Numbered from the stretch's first letter, positions 7,688 through 16,925 are shown. The stretch: DNA of 17,841 bases from Monoraphidium neglectum (GCF_000611645.1 NW_014012634.1:1-17841), one strand, 5' to 3'. The notes: a model not told the origin generated them from the sequence alone. Translations and numbers: made by a program.

Positions 7688-9407
7688 CAGCCGCCTGCTT
7701 GTCCTCCCCACAAAAGCCATGTTTTGTCTCGCTCTCAAAGGCCCCATGATGCACAACCCGCCGCCGCTGCAGCGAGCGCCCGCGACTGGCGGGCTCAGCT
7801 GCTGCGACAAGACCTGTCGTGGGTTCTGACGCGTGCACCTCGATGACGTCATGTGCGCCGTCGATGCCCCGCGGCACCCGCCGGAAGCGCTTGATGGCAG
7901 CGCCAGGAGCCACAGGCAGGGTCGCCCCCGGTGTATAGACCCGGAAACGGTCAGACCCTGAGCCCTGAGGGAATCGATACACCACCCCCTGCAGCGGCGC
8001 CCCGCGCGGCTGACCCCCCACCACTGCCTGCACACTGACTTTCAGCGGGAAGTCTGCACCGGGCCAAGAAATTGCTGCCATGCAGGCTGGCAGCTGGACC
8101 GAGCTTCGAGCTTTGCTGCCGTTGCTGTTATCGTTGTTGGGATTGAAATGCTGTGCCTGGGGTTGGAGGAGGGTAGCACGTCGGATTGTCAACCCAACCA
8201 AGGTCAAGGTACTGTTGCTCCAGATCTCCCGCCCTCCTACAAATGCACAGAGCTACTCGAAAGTGCAAGCGGTGTAGGTCACTTTTCATAGGTCTTCGAC
8301 CATTCAATCATACAAATGTGCGCGTGCTCCTCACCACAGGCCATGAGTTTGGCTCCATGTCCTCCGGCTCCCACGGGCGGCGCAGACACTGCTGACCCTT
8401 GCCGTCCTCACCGCCGTCCTCCCGCTGCTCCTGCAGGCTGGACATAATCAGGTCCAGTGCGGCCGGCCCGGCTGCGCGCCGGAACGCCGTGACGCGGCAG
8501 CCTGTCAGCTCAGCGGCTTGCCGCAAGCCCTTCGTTAACCGATATGACTTGGTGACGTGACTGTCAAACCTGGCCCCCCAGGGGTGGCCGTCCACCTCCA
8601 GCTGCAGACTGACGTTGAGCGGCAGGGGCGCGCCGGGGAACCACTTGGCCAGCAGCGCCTTGGTAACTTCAACTTCGGGCTTTGAGCAGTCGAAGAGCTG
8701 GAACTGTGTTGTGAGAGGTCACGATGTGCAATGGCGGCCGTTGTCCGCCGCAGAAACCAACAAATCAGGGCCATCACAAAGCAGAGGGGGCCATGCGGCC
8801 GACAAGGGCCGGACGTGCGGACGGCGGTTCGCACGATCGGCGTGCCGCTCACTGTTCGCCAAAGGGCGCCCGCTTCGCGAGCACCGTCGCCGCCATGACC
8901 GCCCCCATCCGCCGCGTGATACCGCTGCAGCCGTGGCGCTGGCGGGCAGCGGCCCTCTGGGTCATCGCCCTCCTCCTCTGCCTCACTCAGCCCGCTGGCG
9001 CCAGCTTCCGAGCCTCTGCCGTTTTCACTGTCACCATCGCTGCTGCCATCGCCGGAGCCCCAGGTGTGCCCGCTCCCCCCGCTGCTGCCGTCCTCCCCCT
9101 CGTCCTCGCTGGGCGGGCCCAGCAGTTGCTCCTCCGCAGCGCAGCGCCTGATGCGCAACGCAGCTGCTCGCGCCGCCGCACGCCTTGGGGCCGCAATGGA
9201 TGGTGGGGCGCGAATTGCGCCGTAATTTAAGCAGTGAGGCGTTGGGAGCTTAGACTTCTGCTTCTGAGTGGCGTCACCCTCTTCCCTGCTGCTGGGCTGA
9301 GCCTCAAGCCGCGGGCGCTTGTGCTGCGCCGGGTCACTGCTGCCGCCACTGTTGACTGCAGACTGCCACTCAGCGCATCCAACGTCCAGGCAGCGCTTGG
9401 TGCGCAT
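6816..9407 (-). CDS. Gene B: paralogue with two B3-like domains and long polyQ (754 aa)
   Basis: Exons are 9407..8853, 8703..8335 and 8156..6816; introns of 149 and 178 bases, both phase 0. Exon 1 (185 codons) is almost identical to gene A and holds the KRCLDVGC start block, the HKRPR basic patch (29-33), the Arg/Ala-rich stretch and the acidic region. The first B3-like domain (about 195-275) has a divergent start (PEVEVTKALLAKWFPG) but then shares an identical 125-base block with A. The second domain covers about 334-418, ending DVIEVHAS. PolyQ 467-493 is CAG x27, the longest pure tract in the array. The A/D-specific segment of about 30 residues around CSMQQDI is absent. The tail ends MAKRSG. 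ATG 9515 is also in frame, but 9407 is the start shared with the other copies. Function is inferred as for gene A. Confidence 0.75.
7602..7682 (-). repeat. (CAG)27 coding microsatellite, polyQ of gene B
   Basis: Twenty-seven pure CTG units on +, in frame as Gln in exon 3. No interruptions, so probably recently expanded and polymorphic. Confidence 0.95.
8157..8334 (-). other. Gene B intron 2
   Basis: Donor CCTGTG|GTGAGG, acceptor CCTCCAACCCCAG|GCACAG. The downstream part is open in frame, so retention of the last 50 bases would not break the frame; the splice is placed by agreement with copy A. Confidence 0.65.
8704..8852 (-). other. Gene B intron 1
   Basis: Donor CGAACA|GTGAGC, acceptor CACAACACAG|TTCC. 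It is open in frame for most of its length, but alignment with the other copies shows that the conserved reading resumes in a different frame at the acceptor. Confidence 0.7.
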
Positions 9408-9540
9408 GTTTACGGTGCGCTGAACAGCACTGCGGGTGGGATCACCGCGAAAATTGCTGCGCACTCTCAAGGGATCTGATTCCGTCCGTCGGGTGGCTGT
9501 CTGCGGTAAAATCAAAGACGCTGATGGATGGAACCTGATA

Positions 9541-9550
9541 GCATATGCAT
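9541..9550 (-). promoter_or_regulatory. TATA-like box of gene B
   Basis: ATGCATATGC on the coding strand, 134-143 bases before the ATG, aligned with the boxes of C and D. A second AT-rich candidate (ATTATAGA, about 9689-9696) lies about 285 bases before the ATG. Confidence 0.3.
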
Positions 9551-9850
9551 TTCAACGTTAGGGGTTCACGGCCATTGCAGCAGAGCCGACCAATGGGCGC
9601 TCGCGCTGTGACAGTCCGGCCAAAGCGCTGGTGACAGCTTCCTGCGTCAGCATGTACACCGCCAGCTGCTCGTCTTGGACCAGGTACTTCTATAATGGGG
9701 TATGTTTGCAGGTGATTATGTTTGCATGCTAGGCAGTTTTGATGAATGTGCGAGCACGCACACCACAAGGGGTAGGCAGCCGCATCCCAGCCAGTAATAA
9801 GGAGCCCTAGCAGACCAACCCGGCCATTACCCTTCCCACTAGCTGTGCAC

Positions 9851-9855
9851 TTACA
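9851..9855 (-). terminator. Candidate poly(A) signal TGTAA for gene C
   Basis: TTACA on +, 137 bases beyond the stop at 9992-9994; the only copy of the motif in this flank. Confidence 0.35.
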
Positions 9856-9991
9856 TGCATGAACGCATGCACAGACGATTGCAGAAGATAGAACAAACTG
9901 TAACCAGAATCTGAAACCAACTTTCTGCCAAGTATCAACGGTCAACACATCCACCGCCGATGCCACTGTCCACAACCAACCAAGGCTCTGC

Positions 9992-12614
9992 TCACACGCC
10001 GCCACGCTCCGCCATCTCTCCCATCCAAGCGCGCGCTGCAGCGGCCTGCCCCGAAGCGCACGCCATCTGCAGCCGCCGGTAGGTGATGCCCAGGAAAACA
10101 TGGCTCGCGGCCGCATCCCGCGTTGTTGCTGCCTCCACCGCGGTGCACACTTCGTACAGCTGCTCGGGGCCCAGGCCCAGCGCCCCTGCCGCCCTGACTA
10201 CCCCATCAAAGGCCTGAGTGGCCGCCTCCGCCGCGGCGCCGCTACCGGAGACGGGCGGCGCGGCGATGCGCGGCAGGCCGAGGGCGATGAGCGCCGCCGA
10301 CGCCGTGCCCTCGTTGGGTGCGCGGTTGTCCGCGCCGTTAATGCTGGCAGGGGCGCCACCGGCCTGCTGCTGCAGAGTCACAGCCGCCGGCATGGGTGGT
10401 ACAAGAGCTGGTGGCGCCTGGCCTGCAAGCCCATCGGGCGCTGATGGGGCACTGCCGGGGCGCTCCTCCAGAGCACGGGGCGCTGCAGCCGCGGCCGCGC
10501 CTGTCATGCGGGCCGAGGGAGTTGTACGTCCTTGCAGGCCGCCACAGCCGCACGCCTCCGTCTGCGCCCCTCTCCTGCTCATGTCCACGGCTGCAGCTGC
10601 CGTCTTGTCCGCGCTTGCCGTGTTTGCAGCTGTCTGCCTGCTGCCGTTGCCGGTTTTGACAGCCACTGAAGCTGCCGCCACCTCCTGTTCCAACACGAGC
10701 TGCTGCTTGATCCAGAACCGTGGCTGCCGCTCTGGTGCAGCTGCCGCCGCTTGCAAGTGTGCCTGCTGTTGCTGCTGCCGCTGCTGCTGCGGCTGCTGCC
10801 GCTGCTGCTGCAGCTGCTGCTGCGGCTGCGGCTGCTGCTGCTGCTGCCGCTGCTGCCGCTGCTGCTGCCGTTGCTGCTGCCGCTGCTGCTGCTGCTGCTC
10901 GTGCACCACCCGCTCATCCTCCTCACAACACCTGCGTCCTGTTTCGCTCTTCAAGCGCCCACGACGCGGCACGAGCCGCTGCCGGGGCGGACGCCTGCGG
11001 CTGGTGGGCCCAGCTGCTGCGACGGGCGCATTTGCGTGTGCTGACGCGTGCACCTCGATGACGTCATCGACGCCGTCGATGCCCCGCGCCACCAGCCGGA
11101 AGCGCTTAATGGCGGCGCCGGGAGCCAGAGGCAGGGTCGCCGCGGCTGTGTAGAGCCTGAAACGGGCGCGATGTGTTTCCCCATGAAATCGACTCACCAC
11201 CCCCTGCAGTGGTGCGCCGCGTGGCTGACCGTCCACCACCGCCTGCACACTGACCCTCAGCGGGAGGGAGGCGCCCGGCCACCAAGCCGCCACCATGCCG
11301 GCCTGCAGCTGTATCTGGCGTTGAGCGCCGACTGGCCTGCTGCTGTCAGGGTTGTAATGCAGCGCCTGAGGTTGGAGGAAGGCAGCACGCCAGATTTCGA
11401 ATGCAACCTGAGTGGAGGCACCGTTGTTGCCCACCCCCTACCCTCCTTCAAGCAATCTGACAGCGTAATGCAGCAACGCAAGCGCTGCAAGTTTCTTACC
11501 GCCCGAGAGTCAGCTCGCTCCTCACCACAGGCCACGAGTTCGCCTCCAGGTCTTCTTGCTCCATGGGGCGGCGCAGACGCTGGTGACCCCTGCAGTCGCC
11601 ACCGCCGTCCTCCCGCTGCTCCTGCAGGCTGGACACAATCAGGTCCAGCGCGGCCGTCCCGAGTGCGCGCCGGAACGCCGTGATGCGGCAGCCCATCAGC
11701 TCAGAGAAACGGTGCAGGCCCGTATTTATGATATGTGAAGCGTTGACTCGGCTGTCAAAGCGCGGCCCCCAGGGGTGGCCGTCCACCTCCAGCTGCAGGC
11801 TGACGTCGAGCGGCAGATGCGCGCCGGGGAACCAGGCGGCCAGCAGCTGTCTAGGAACCCAGATTTGCGGCTTTTGACTGCTGAGGGATAGGAACTGCGG
11901 TATGGGAGAGGGGCAGGATGCGCCACTGCAGCCGTTGTCCGCCGCACAAACACATGTGCTGTGGCCAGATTGCTGCGCTGTCCACATGTGTTCGTGGGAG
12001 GGGGGGGGATGCCGCCGGCAAGGGTCACACGTATGCATTGTTGTTCCTTCAATCGGCATGTCGCTCACCGTCTTCCAAAGGGCGCCAACTTTGCCAGGAC
12101 CGCCGCCGCCGCCACCGCTGCCCCCGACATCCAGTGCGTGATGCCGCTGCTGCCGTGGCGCCGGCGGGCCGCGGCCTTTGGCGTCACCACTCCCCTCCTC
12201 CTCCTCACTCCGCCCGCTTGAGCCCGGTGTAGAGTTGCTGCTGTCATCGCTACTGCCGTCGCCGGAGCCTATGGTGTGCCCGCTCCCTCCGCTGCTACAG
12301 TCCTGCTCGTCCCTGCTGGGTGGGGCCAACAGTTGCTCGTCAGCAGTGCAACGCCTGATGCGTGCAGCAGCCGTCCGCGCCGCCGCACGCTGCGGAGGCG
12401 CAACTGACGGTGTGGCGCGGATTGCGCCGGCTTCTGAACAGTGGTGAGGTGGGAGAGTAGGTGTCTGCTCCTGGGTGGCTTCAACCTGTTCGCTGCTGGT
12501 GGGCTGCGCCTCACGCCGCGGGCGCTTGTGCTGCACCGCGTCACTGCTGCCTCCACTGTCGCCTGCCCACTGCCATTGAGCGCATCCTACGTCCAGGCAG
12601 CGCTTGCTGCGCAT
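9992..12614 (-). CDS. Gene C: paralogue with two B3-like domains and an interrupted Gln-rich tract (762 aa)
   Basis: Exons are 12614..12069, 11894..11526 and 11365..9992; introns of 174 and 160 bases, both phase 0. The N-terminus MRSKRCLDVGC is followed by a HKRPRRE basic patch, an Arg/Ala-rich stretch and an acidic Ser/Gly region. The first B3-like domain (exon 2, residues 183-305) reads IWVPRQLLAAWFPG and DGHPWGPRF; the YRLTKG segment is replaced by HIINTG. The second domain has FRLYTAAATLPLAPGAAIKRF and DVIEVHAS. The Gln tract (about 461-507) is broken by Arg, Pro and Leu codons, so it is older or stabilised relative to A and B. The tail ends MAERGGV, one residue longer than A and B and like D. 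Function is inferred as for gene A. Confidence 0.75.
10763..10899 (-). repeat. Interrupted CAG repeat coding the Gln-rich tract of gene C
   Basis: CTG units on + interspersed with CCG, CGG, TTG and CAG codons over about 137 bases; longest pure run only five units. Confidence 0.9.
11366..11525 (-). other. Gene C intron 2
   Basis: Donor CCTGTG|GTGAGG, acceptor CTTCCTCCAACCTCAG|GCGCTG. Confidence 0.65.
11895..12068 (-). other. Gene C intron 1
   Basis: Donor AAGACG|GTGAGC, acceptor CTCCCATACCGCAG|TTCC. It contains an imperfect inverted repeat around CACATGTG (11953 and 11984). Confidence 0.7.
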
Positions 12615-12746
12615 GTCTGCGTGCGCTGCACAGCACTGCGTGAGGGATCACCGCGAAAACTGCTGCGCGCTATCCCGGGATCTGATTCCGTCCGTCGTGT
12701 AGGTGTCTGCGGTACAATCGAAGCTGCTGTCTGAAGAAATCTGATG

Positions 12747-12756
12747 GCATATACGT
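12747..12756 (-). promoter_or_regulatory. TATA-like box of gene C
   Basis: ACGTATATGC on the coding strand, 133-142 bases before the ATG. A better-looking TCTATAAGTA at 12881-12890 lies about 270 bases upstream; which one is used cannot be decided here. Confidence 0.3.
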
Positions 12757-12966
12757 GGCCACGTTCGGGGGTCACGGGCATTGCAGCAGAGCCGACCTAT
12801 GGCGCTTGTGCAGTCCGGGCGTGCTGGTGACAGCCTTCCGCGTCAGCATGCAGACCACCAGCTGCTCGCGTTGGATCAAGTACTTATAGAATGGGAACAT
12901 TTCTACTTCTTTCACACTTCTCTGTGCTTGTTTGCGGGCGTTTGCGGGTGAGGATGTTCGCATGTA

Positions 12967-12971
12967 TTACA
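12967..12971 (-). terminator. Candidate poly(A) signal TGTAA for gene D
   Basis: TTACA on +, 544 bases beyond the stop of gene D and about 80 bases upstream of the AT-rich promoter candidate of gene C; first such motif after the stop. Confidence 0.3.
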
Positions 12972-13253
12972 GGGAGTAGGCAACTATGTAAGCACGCAAG
13001 CCTCAAAGGGGCATGAGCAGCCGCCCGCCCAGTGCCGAAGGCAGGAGCCCTAGGGCCCGTCGCGCTAGGCAGCTCATACCATTCAAATTAGCTCAGCACG
13101 CACCAGGGCCACACCTGGCGCTCGCGTGTTGGCACCGCAGCCCATGCTTCAGATACCATAGCTAAGCTGATTGGCACGTGCGTGTCCGCTCTGCCGCCTG
13201 AGAGTAACTCAAAACAAACTCTACACGGCTGCCTCGAATTGCCAGGATTTTGA

Positions 13254-13306
13254 CAACACACACACAGACACACACACACACGCACGCGCGCACACGCACA
13301 CGCACA

Positions 13307-13357
<51 letters not shown>

Positions 13358-13440
13358 GCGCACGCGCACGCGCGCACGCGCACGAGCATGCGCGCGCATG
13401 CGCGCGCACATGCATGCATGCATGCACGCACAAAGCGCAC
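13254..13440. repeat. CA/CG microsatellite in the 3' flank of gene D
   Basis: About 185 bases, almost entirely alternating purine-pyrimidine: CA runs, a (CA)n run near 13309-13342, a (CG)n run near 13343-13360, then GCGCATGCGCGC and (CATG)n. It begins about 75 bases past the stop of gene D and is the longest such tract in the window. Confidence 0.95.
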
Positions 13441-13514
13441 GTATCGAAAGCCACTAACAATCAAACATCAGTGATAACCCCCCTGCTAATGACCACTACC
13501 CACCAAGCGGCTGC

Positions 13515-14283
13515 TCACACACGGCCGCAATCCGCCATCTCCTTCATCCAGGCGCGCGCATCAGCGGCCTGCCCTGCCGCGCACGCCATCTGCAGCCGCC
13601 GGTAGGTCATGCCCAGGAACACGTGGCATGTGGGCGCATCCCGTGTTGTCGCCGCCTCCACCGCCCTGCATATCGCGCCCAGCTGCCCAGGGCCCAGACA
13701 CAGCGCCTCTGCCGCCCTTACTACGCTGTCAAAGGCCTGAGTGGCCGCCTCCGCCAGCGCGCCGCTATCGGAGACGGGCGGCGCGGCGATGACAGGCAAG
13801 CCGAGAGACATAAGCGCCGCCGACGTCGCATGCTCGTTCGATGCACGGCCGCTTGCGCCGCTGCCCCTGACAGGGTCACCTCCAGCCTGCTGCTGCTGAG
13901 CCACAGCTGCCGCTGTGGTTACTGGGAGGGCTGGTGGCGCCTGCCTGGCGGACCCATTGGGTTGTGACGGGGCGCTGCCGGGGCGCTCCTCCACAGCATG
14001 GGGCCCTGCGGCTGCGGCCCCACCTGCAGGGCGGGCCGAGGGGCTCGTGGGTCCCTGCACGCCGCCACAGCAGTAGGCCTCCATCTGCGCCCCTCCTCTG
14101 CCCATGTCCACGGCTGCAGCTGTCATCTTGTCCGAGCTGGCCATGTCTGCAGCCGTCTGCGTGCTGCCATTGCCGGCTTTCCAAGCCGCCGAACCTGCCG
14201 CCACCTCCTCCTCCATTACCAGTTGCTGCTTGGTTTGCAACTGTGGCAGCAGATTAGGTGCAGCTGCCTGTGCGGCCAGTCCC

Positions 14284-14320
<37 letters not shown>

Positions 14321-14337
14321 GCTGCTGCTGCTGCTGC

Positions 14338-14388
<51 letters not shown>

Positions 14389-16283
14389 GGCGCCGACCTC
14401 GGCTGCTGCTGCTGCCCCGGCTGATGTTGCCTTGGCCGCTCCTGCCGCGGCTGCTGCTGCAGCATCATTGGCTCTCTTTGCTCTGCCCTCTCCCTTTCGC
14501 CAGTTGCAATGTCCTGGTGCATGCTGCATTGCTCCTCCACCCCCTCCTCCTGCAGTTGGTCATCGTGCACCGTCTGCTCGTCCTCTTCACAACAGTGTGC
14601 TTTCTCGCTCTCCAAGGCCCCATGATGCAGGGGTCGCCGGCGCTGCTGCGGGCGCCGGCGGCTGGCAGGCGCAGCCGCGGCGACGGGCGCATTTGCGTGT
14701 GCTGACGCGTGCACCTCGATGACGTCATCGGCGCCGTCGACGCCTCCCGCCACCAGCCGGAAGCGCTCGATGGCGGCGCCAGCAGCAAGAGGCAGGGTCG
14801 CCGCGGCTGTGCAGAGCAGGAAGCGGGCAGACCGCGCGCCTCTTCCGTCAACTTGATACACCACCCCCCGCAGGGCCGTCCCGCACGGCTGATCGCCCAG
14901 CACTGCTTGAATGCTAACTCTCAGTGGGAAGTCTTTGCCACGCCAACATTCTGCTGCCATACGAGTCGGCAGCTGTATTCGGAGTCGACCGCTGCTGCTG
15001 TTTTTTGGGTTGAACCGCTGCGCCTGGGGTTGAAGGATGGTAGCGTCTGGTGTTTCAGTGATGAGGACGCCCAGTCATCCCGAGCCTTCTGCCCTCCTAC
15101 ATTTGCACATGATTGATGAGAACCAGCGGCAGGGAATATTTGACCCATTTCGACCGAGTGTCGGCACGTCCCTCACCACGGGCCAGAAGTCTGGCTGCAG
15201 GTCCTCTGGCTCCACAGGGCGCCGAAGACGCTGCGGACCCTTGCAGTCGCCACCGCCGTCCTCCTGTTGCTCCTGCAGGCTGGAAACTATCAGGTCCACC
15301 GCAGCCGGCCCCGCTGCGCGCCGGAACGCCGTGACGCGACAGCCCGCCAGCTCGGAACATCGCCCCAGGCCCTTCGTCGCCCGATATGCTGTGTACATAC
15401 GGCTCCCCTTCACCTGATGTGACTCGTACACACGGCTGTTGAAGCGCGGCCCCCAGGGGTGACCGTCCACCTCCAGCTGCAGGCTGACGTCAAGCGGCAG
15501 GGGCGCGCCGGGGAACCAGGCGGCCAGCAGTCCCTTGGGAACCCAGACTTCTGGCTTGGGCCAACTGGGGAGCTGGAGCTGCAATGCAGGGGAGGTCAGG
15601 ATGGGCCAGGGTATAGCTGGTCCATCGCACAAACGAAAGCATTGTTGATGTTAGTTGAAGGACATGGCAGCAGGGGCCCCGCTGCCAAAAGGGCCACGCG
15701 TGTGCGCAACTGTTCATGGCACGCCCCTCACCGTCTTCCAAATGGCGCCAACTGCCCCGCCACCACTGCCGCCGCCTCCACTTGGGGCGTAATGCTGCTG
15801 CTGCCGCGGTGCTGGCGGGCCGCCTCCATCTGGGTCGTCACCCTCCTGCTCCTTTGCATCACTCGTCCCTCTGGCGCCGGGATCACAGCCGCCGCTGGCA
15901 TCGCTGCCACCATCGCTGCTGCCACCGCCGGAGCCCATGGTGTGGCCGCACCCTCCGCTGCTGCCGTCCTCTGCCTCGTCCTCGCCGGGTGGGTCCAGCA
16001 GTTGCTCGTCCGCAGCGCAACGCCTGATGCGCGCGGCGGCAGCCCGCGCCGCCGCACGCTGCGGTGGCGCAACTGATGGTGGGGCACGGCTTACATTGCT
16101 TTTTGAGCGATGAGGAGTAGGGAGCTTAGGTGTGTTCTCCCGGGTGGCTTCAAGCTCTTCGCTGCTGCTGGGCTCCTCCTCAAGGCGCAAGCGCTTGTGC
16201 TGCGCCGCTTCATTGCTCCCGCTACTGTTGCCTGCACACTGCCATTGAGTACAACCTACGTCCAGGCAGCGCTTGCTGCGCAT
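13515..16283 (-). CDS. Gene D: paralogue with two B3-like domains, an exon 2 insertion and a Gln-rich tract (820 aa)
   Basis: Exons are 16283..15732, 15578..15177 and 15023..13515; introns of 153 and 153 bases, both phase 0. MRSKRCLDVGC and a HKRLRLE basic patch open the protein; the Arg/Ala-rich and acidic regions follow. The first B3-like domain (exon 2, 185-318) is 11 codons longer than in B and C because of an apparent 33-base duplication. The second domain is the most divergent (MAAECWRGKDFPL, FLLCTAAATLPLAAG) but keeps DVIEVHAS. It shares with A a segment around CSMHQDI that B and C lack. The Gln tract (about 531-564) has Arg interruptions. The 176 bases beyond it match gene A at all but one position. 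The tail ends MADCGRV. This is the first gene of the array in the direction of transcription after remnant E. Confidence 0.75.
14286..14388 (-). repeat. CAG repeat with CGG-type interruptions, gene D Gln tract
   Basis: CTG units on + interrupted twice by CCG (Arg on the coding strand); the longest pure run is about 15 units toward 14386. Confidence 0.9.
15024..15176 (-). other. Gene D intron 2
   Basis: Donor CCCGTG|GTGAGG, acceptor ATCCTTCAACCCCAG|GCGCAG, as in the other copies. Confidence 0.65.
15579..15731 (-). other. Gene D intron 1
   Basis: Donor AAGACG|GTGAGG, acceptor CCCCTGCATTGCAG|CTCC. An in-frame stop soon after the donor supports splicing. Confidence 0.75.
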
Positions 16284-16364
16284 GAATGCATGCGTTGGAC
16301 AGCACTGCGAGTGGAGTGAAGAGCTCCGCGCTGTTTCGGGATCTGATACCGTAACTTCAATGTG

Positions 16365-16398
16365 GGTACGATCGAAGCTGCGGTACGGTCAAAGCTGC
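16365..16398 (-). repeat. 17-base tandem duplication in the gene D leader
   Basis: GGTACGATCGAAGCTGC (16365-16381) is followed directly by GGTACGGTCAAAGCTGC (16382-16398). Copies A, B and C have this element once. Confidence 0.85.
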
Positions 16399-16418
16399 TG
16401 ATTGATAGAACCAGATAT

Positions 16419-16428
16419 CATATATATG
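16419..16428 (-). promoter_or_regulatory. TATA-like box of gene D
   Basis: CATATATATG on the coding strand, 136-145 bases before the ATG; the strongest TATA-like match among the four copies at this aligned position. Confidence 0.4.
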
Positions 16429-16504
16429 ACCACGACAGAGGGTAAAGGGCATTGCAGCAAAAGCGCCCTAGGTATGGGCGCTCACGCTTGTGCAGGACGG
16501 CTGA

Positions 16505-16870
16505 CTCGGCAATCTGCAGCCGCCTGTAGTTGATGCCTGCGAACGCATTGCATGCGGCCGGCTCCCGCGTCGTTGCCGCCTCAAGTACATTTCAAAACAT
16601 GAAACGCGGTGACTGCGTCCATCAGCTTGGGGCCCAGGCCCAGGCCTGGGCCCGGGCCCAGCGCCTGTGCCGCCGTGACTATTCCGTCAAAAGCCCGCCT
16701 GCAAATCTTCTGCAGCAGGACGATCCGTCGCACTTTGCAGCACAGCATTGCATTGCAGGCCAAGGAGACCATCACCGCTGATGCCTCTTTGCTTATTGCG
16801 CGGCCGCCTCTGCCTGCCGTGCGCTGGTTTGTCCCTGCGCGGCCCCTGCTGCTGCTGCTGACTCATCTGG
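16505..16870 (-). pseudogene. Remnant E: decayed 3' part of a fifth array copy
   Basis: Reading 16695 down to about 16505 on the minus strand gives AFDGIVTAAQALG, GLGPK, then after a frameshift and stop near 16580 VLEAATTREPAACNAF and GINYRRLQIA. These are the conserved C-terminal domain of the A-D proteins (AFDGVV..A.ALGLGP and VEAATTRDAAACHVFLGITYRRLQ). Upstream, 16696-16870 aligns loosely with the region between the Gln tract and this domain, including a short CAG run (16848-16859) and a TGCGCGGCCGC block. Exons 1 and 2, the main polyQ tract and the last 25 or so codons are missing. The 3' side joins directly to the promoter region of gene D. It is a truncated, frameshifted pseudogene with no complete product. 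Confidence 0.8.
16630..16659. repeat. 30-base near-perfect palindrome within remnant E
   Basis: Centred on AGGCCT (16642-16647), with one A/C mismatch pair; built of GGCCCA/TGGGCC units that replace the single GGCCCAG of the intact copies. Confidence 0.8.
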
Positions 16871-16889
16871 CGGCGCACACTCCAATGAT

Positions 16890-16925
16890 GCCAGTGTCAT
16901 CGAGGGGTGGGGGGGTGACACTGGC
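16890..16925. repeat. Perfect 10-base-pair inverted repeat with a G-rich loop
   Basis: GCCAGTGTCA (16890-16899) pairs exactly with TGACACTGGC (16916-16925); the 16-base spacer is G-rich. Confidence 0.8.

Larger units (their letters stand above)
3190..16870 (-). repeat. Tandem gene array: four intact paralogues A-D plus remnant E
   Basis: The same transcription unit is repeated head to tail on the minus strand. The start codons at 5877, 9407, 12614 and 16283 give periods of 3530, 3207 and 3669 bases. Homology includes exons, both introns, the 5' leader, a TATA-like box about 135 bases before each ATG, and blocks between genes such as GGAGCCCTAG (near 6290, 9800 and 13045). Differences in period come mainly from the Q-rich segment, the CA microsatellites and the spacers. 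Confidence 0.9.

Noticed and set aside
8615..9151. Plus-strand open frame opposite gene B exon 1 (and its equivalent 5314-5670 opposite A)
   Set aside because: It is the antisense of a conserved exon; its conservation follows from the minus-strand gene.
13171..13605. His/Thr-repeat and Cys/Val-repeat frames across the CA tracts (also 6464-7018)
   Set aside because: Translations of a CA/TG microsatellite, not conserved between units.
3190..16870. Array as a transposon or retroelement family
   Set aside because: No transposase, reverse transcriptase, long terminal repeats or target-site duplications seen; units carry introns, which argues against retroposition.
3190..16870. CRISPR array
   Set aside because: Repeats are whole eukaryotic genes or simple microsatellites, not short repeats with unique spacers.
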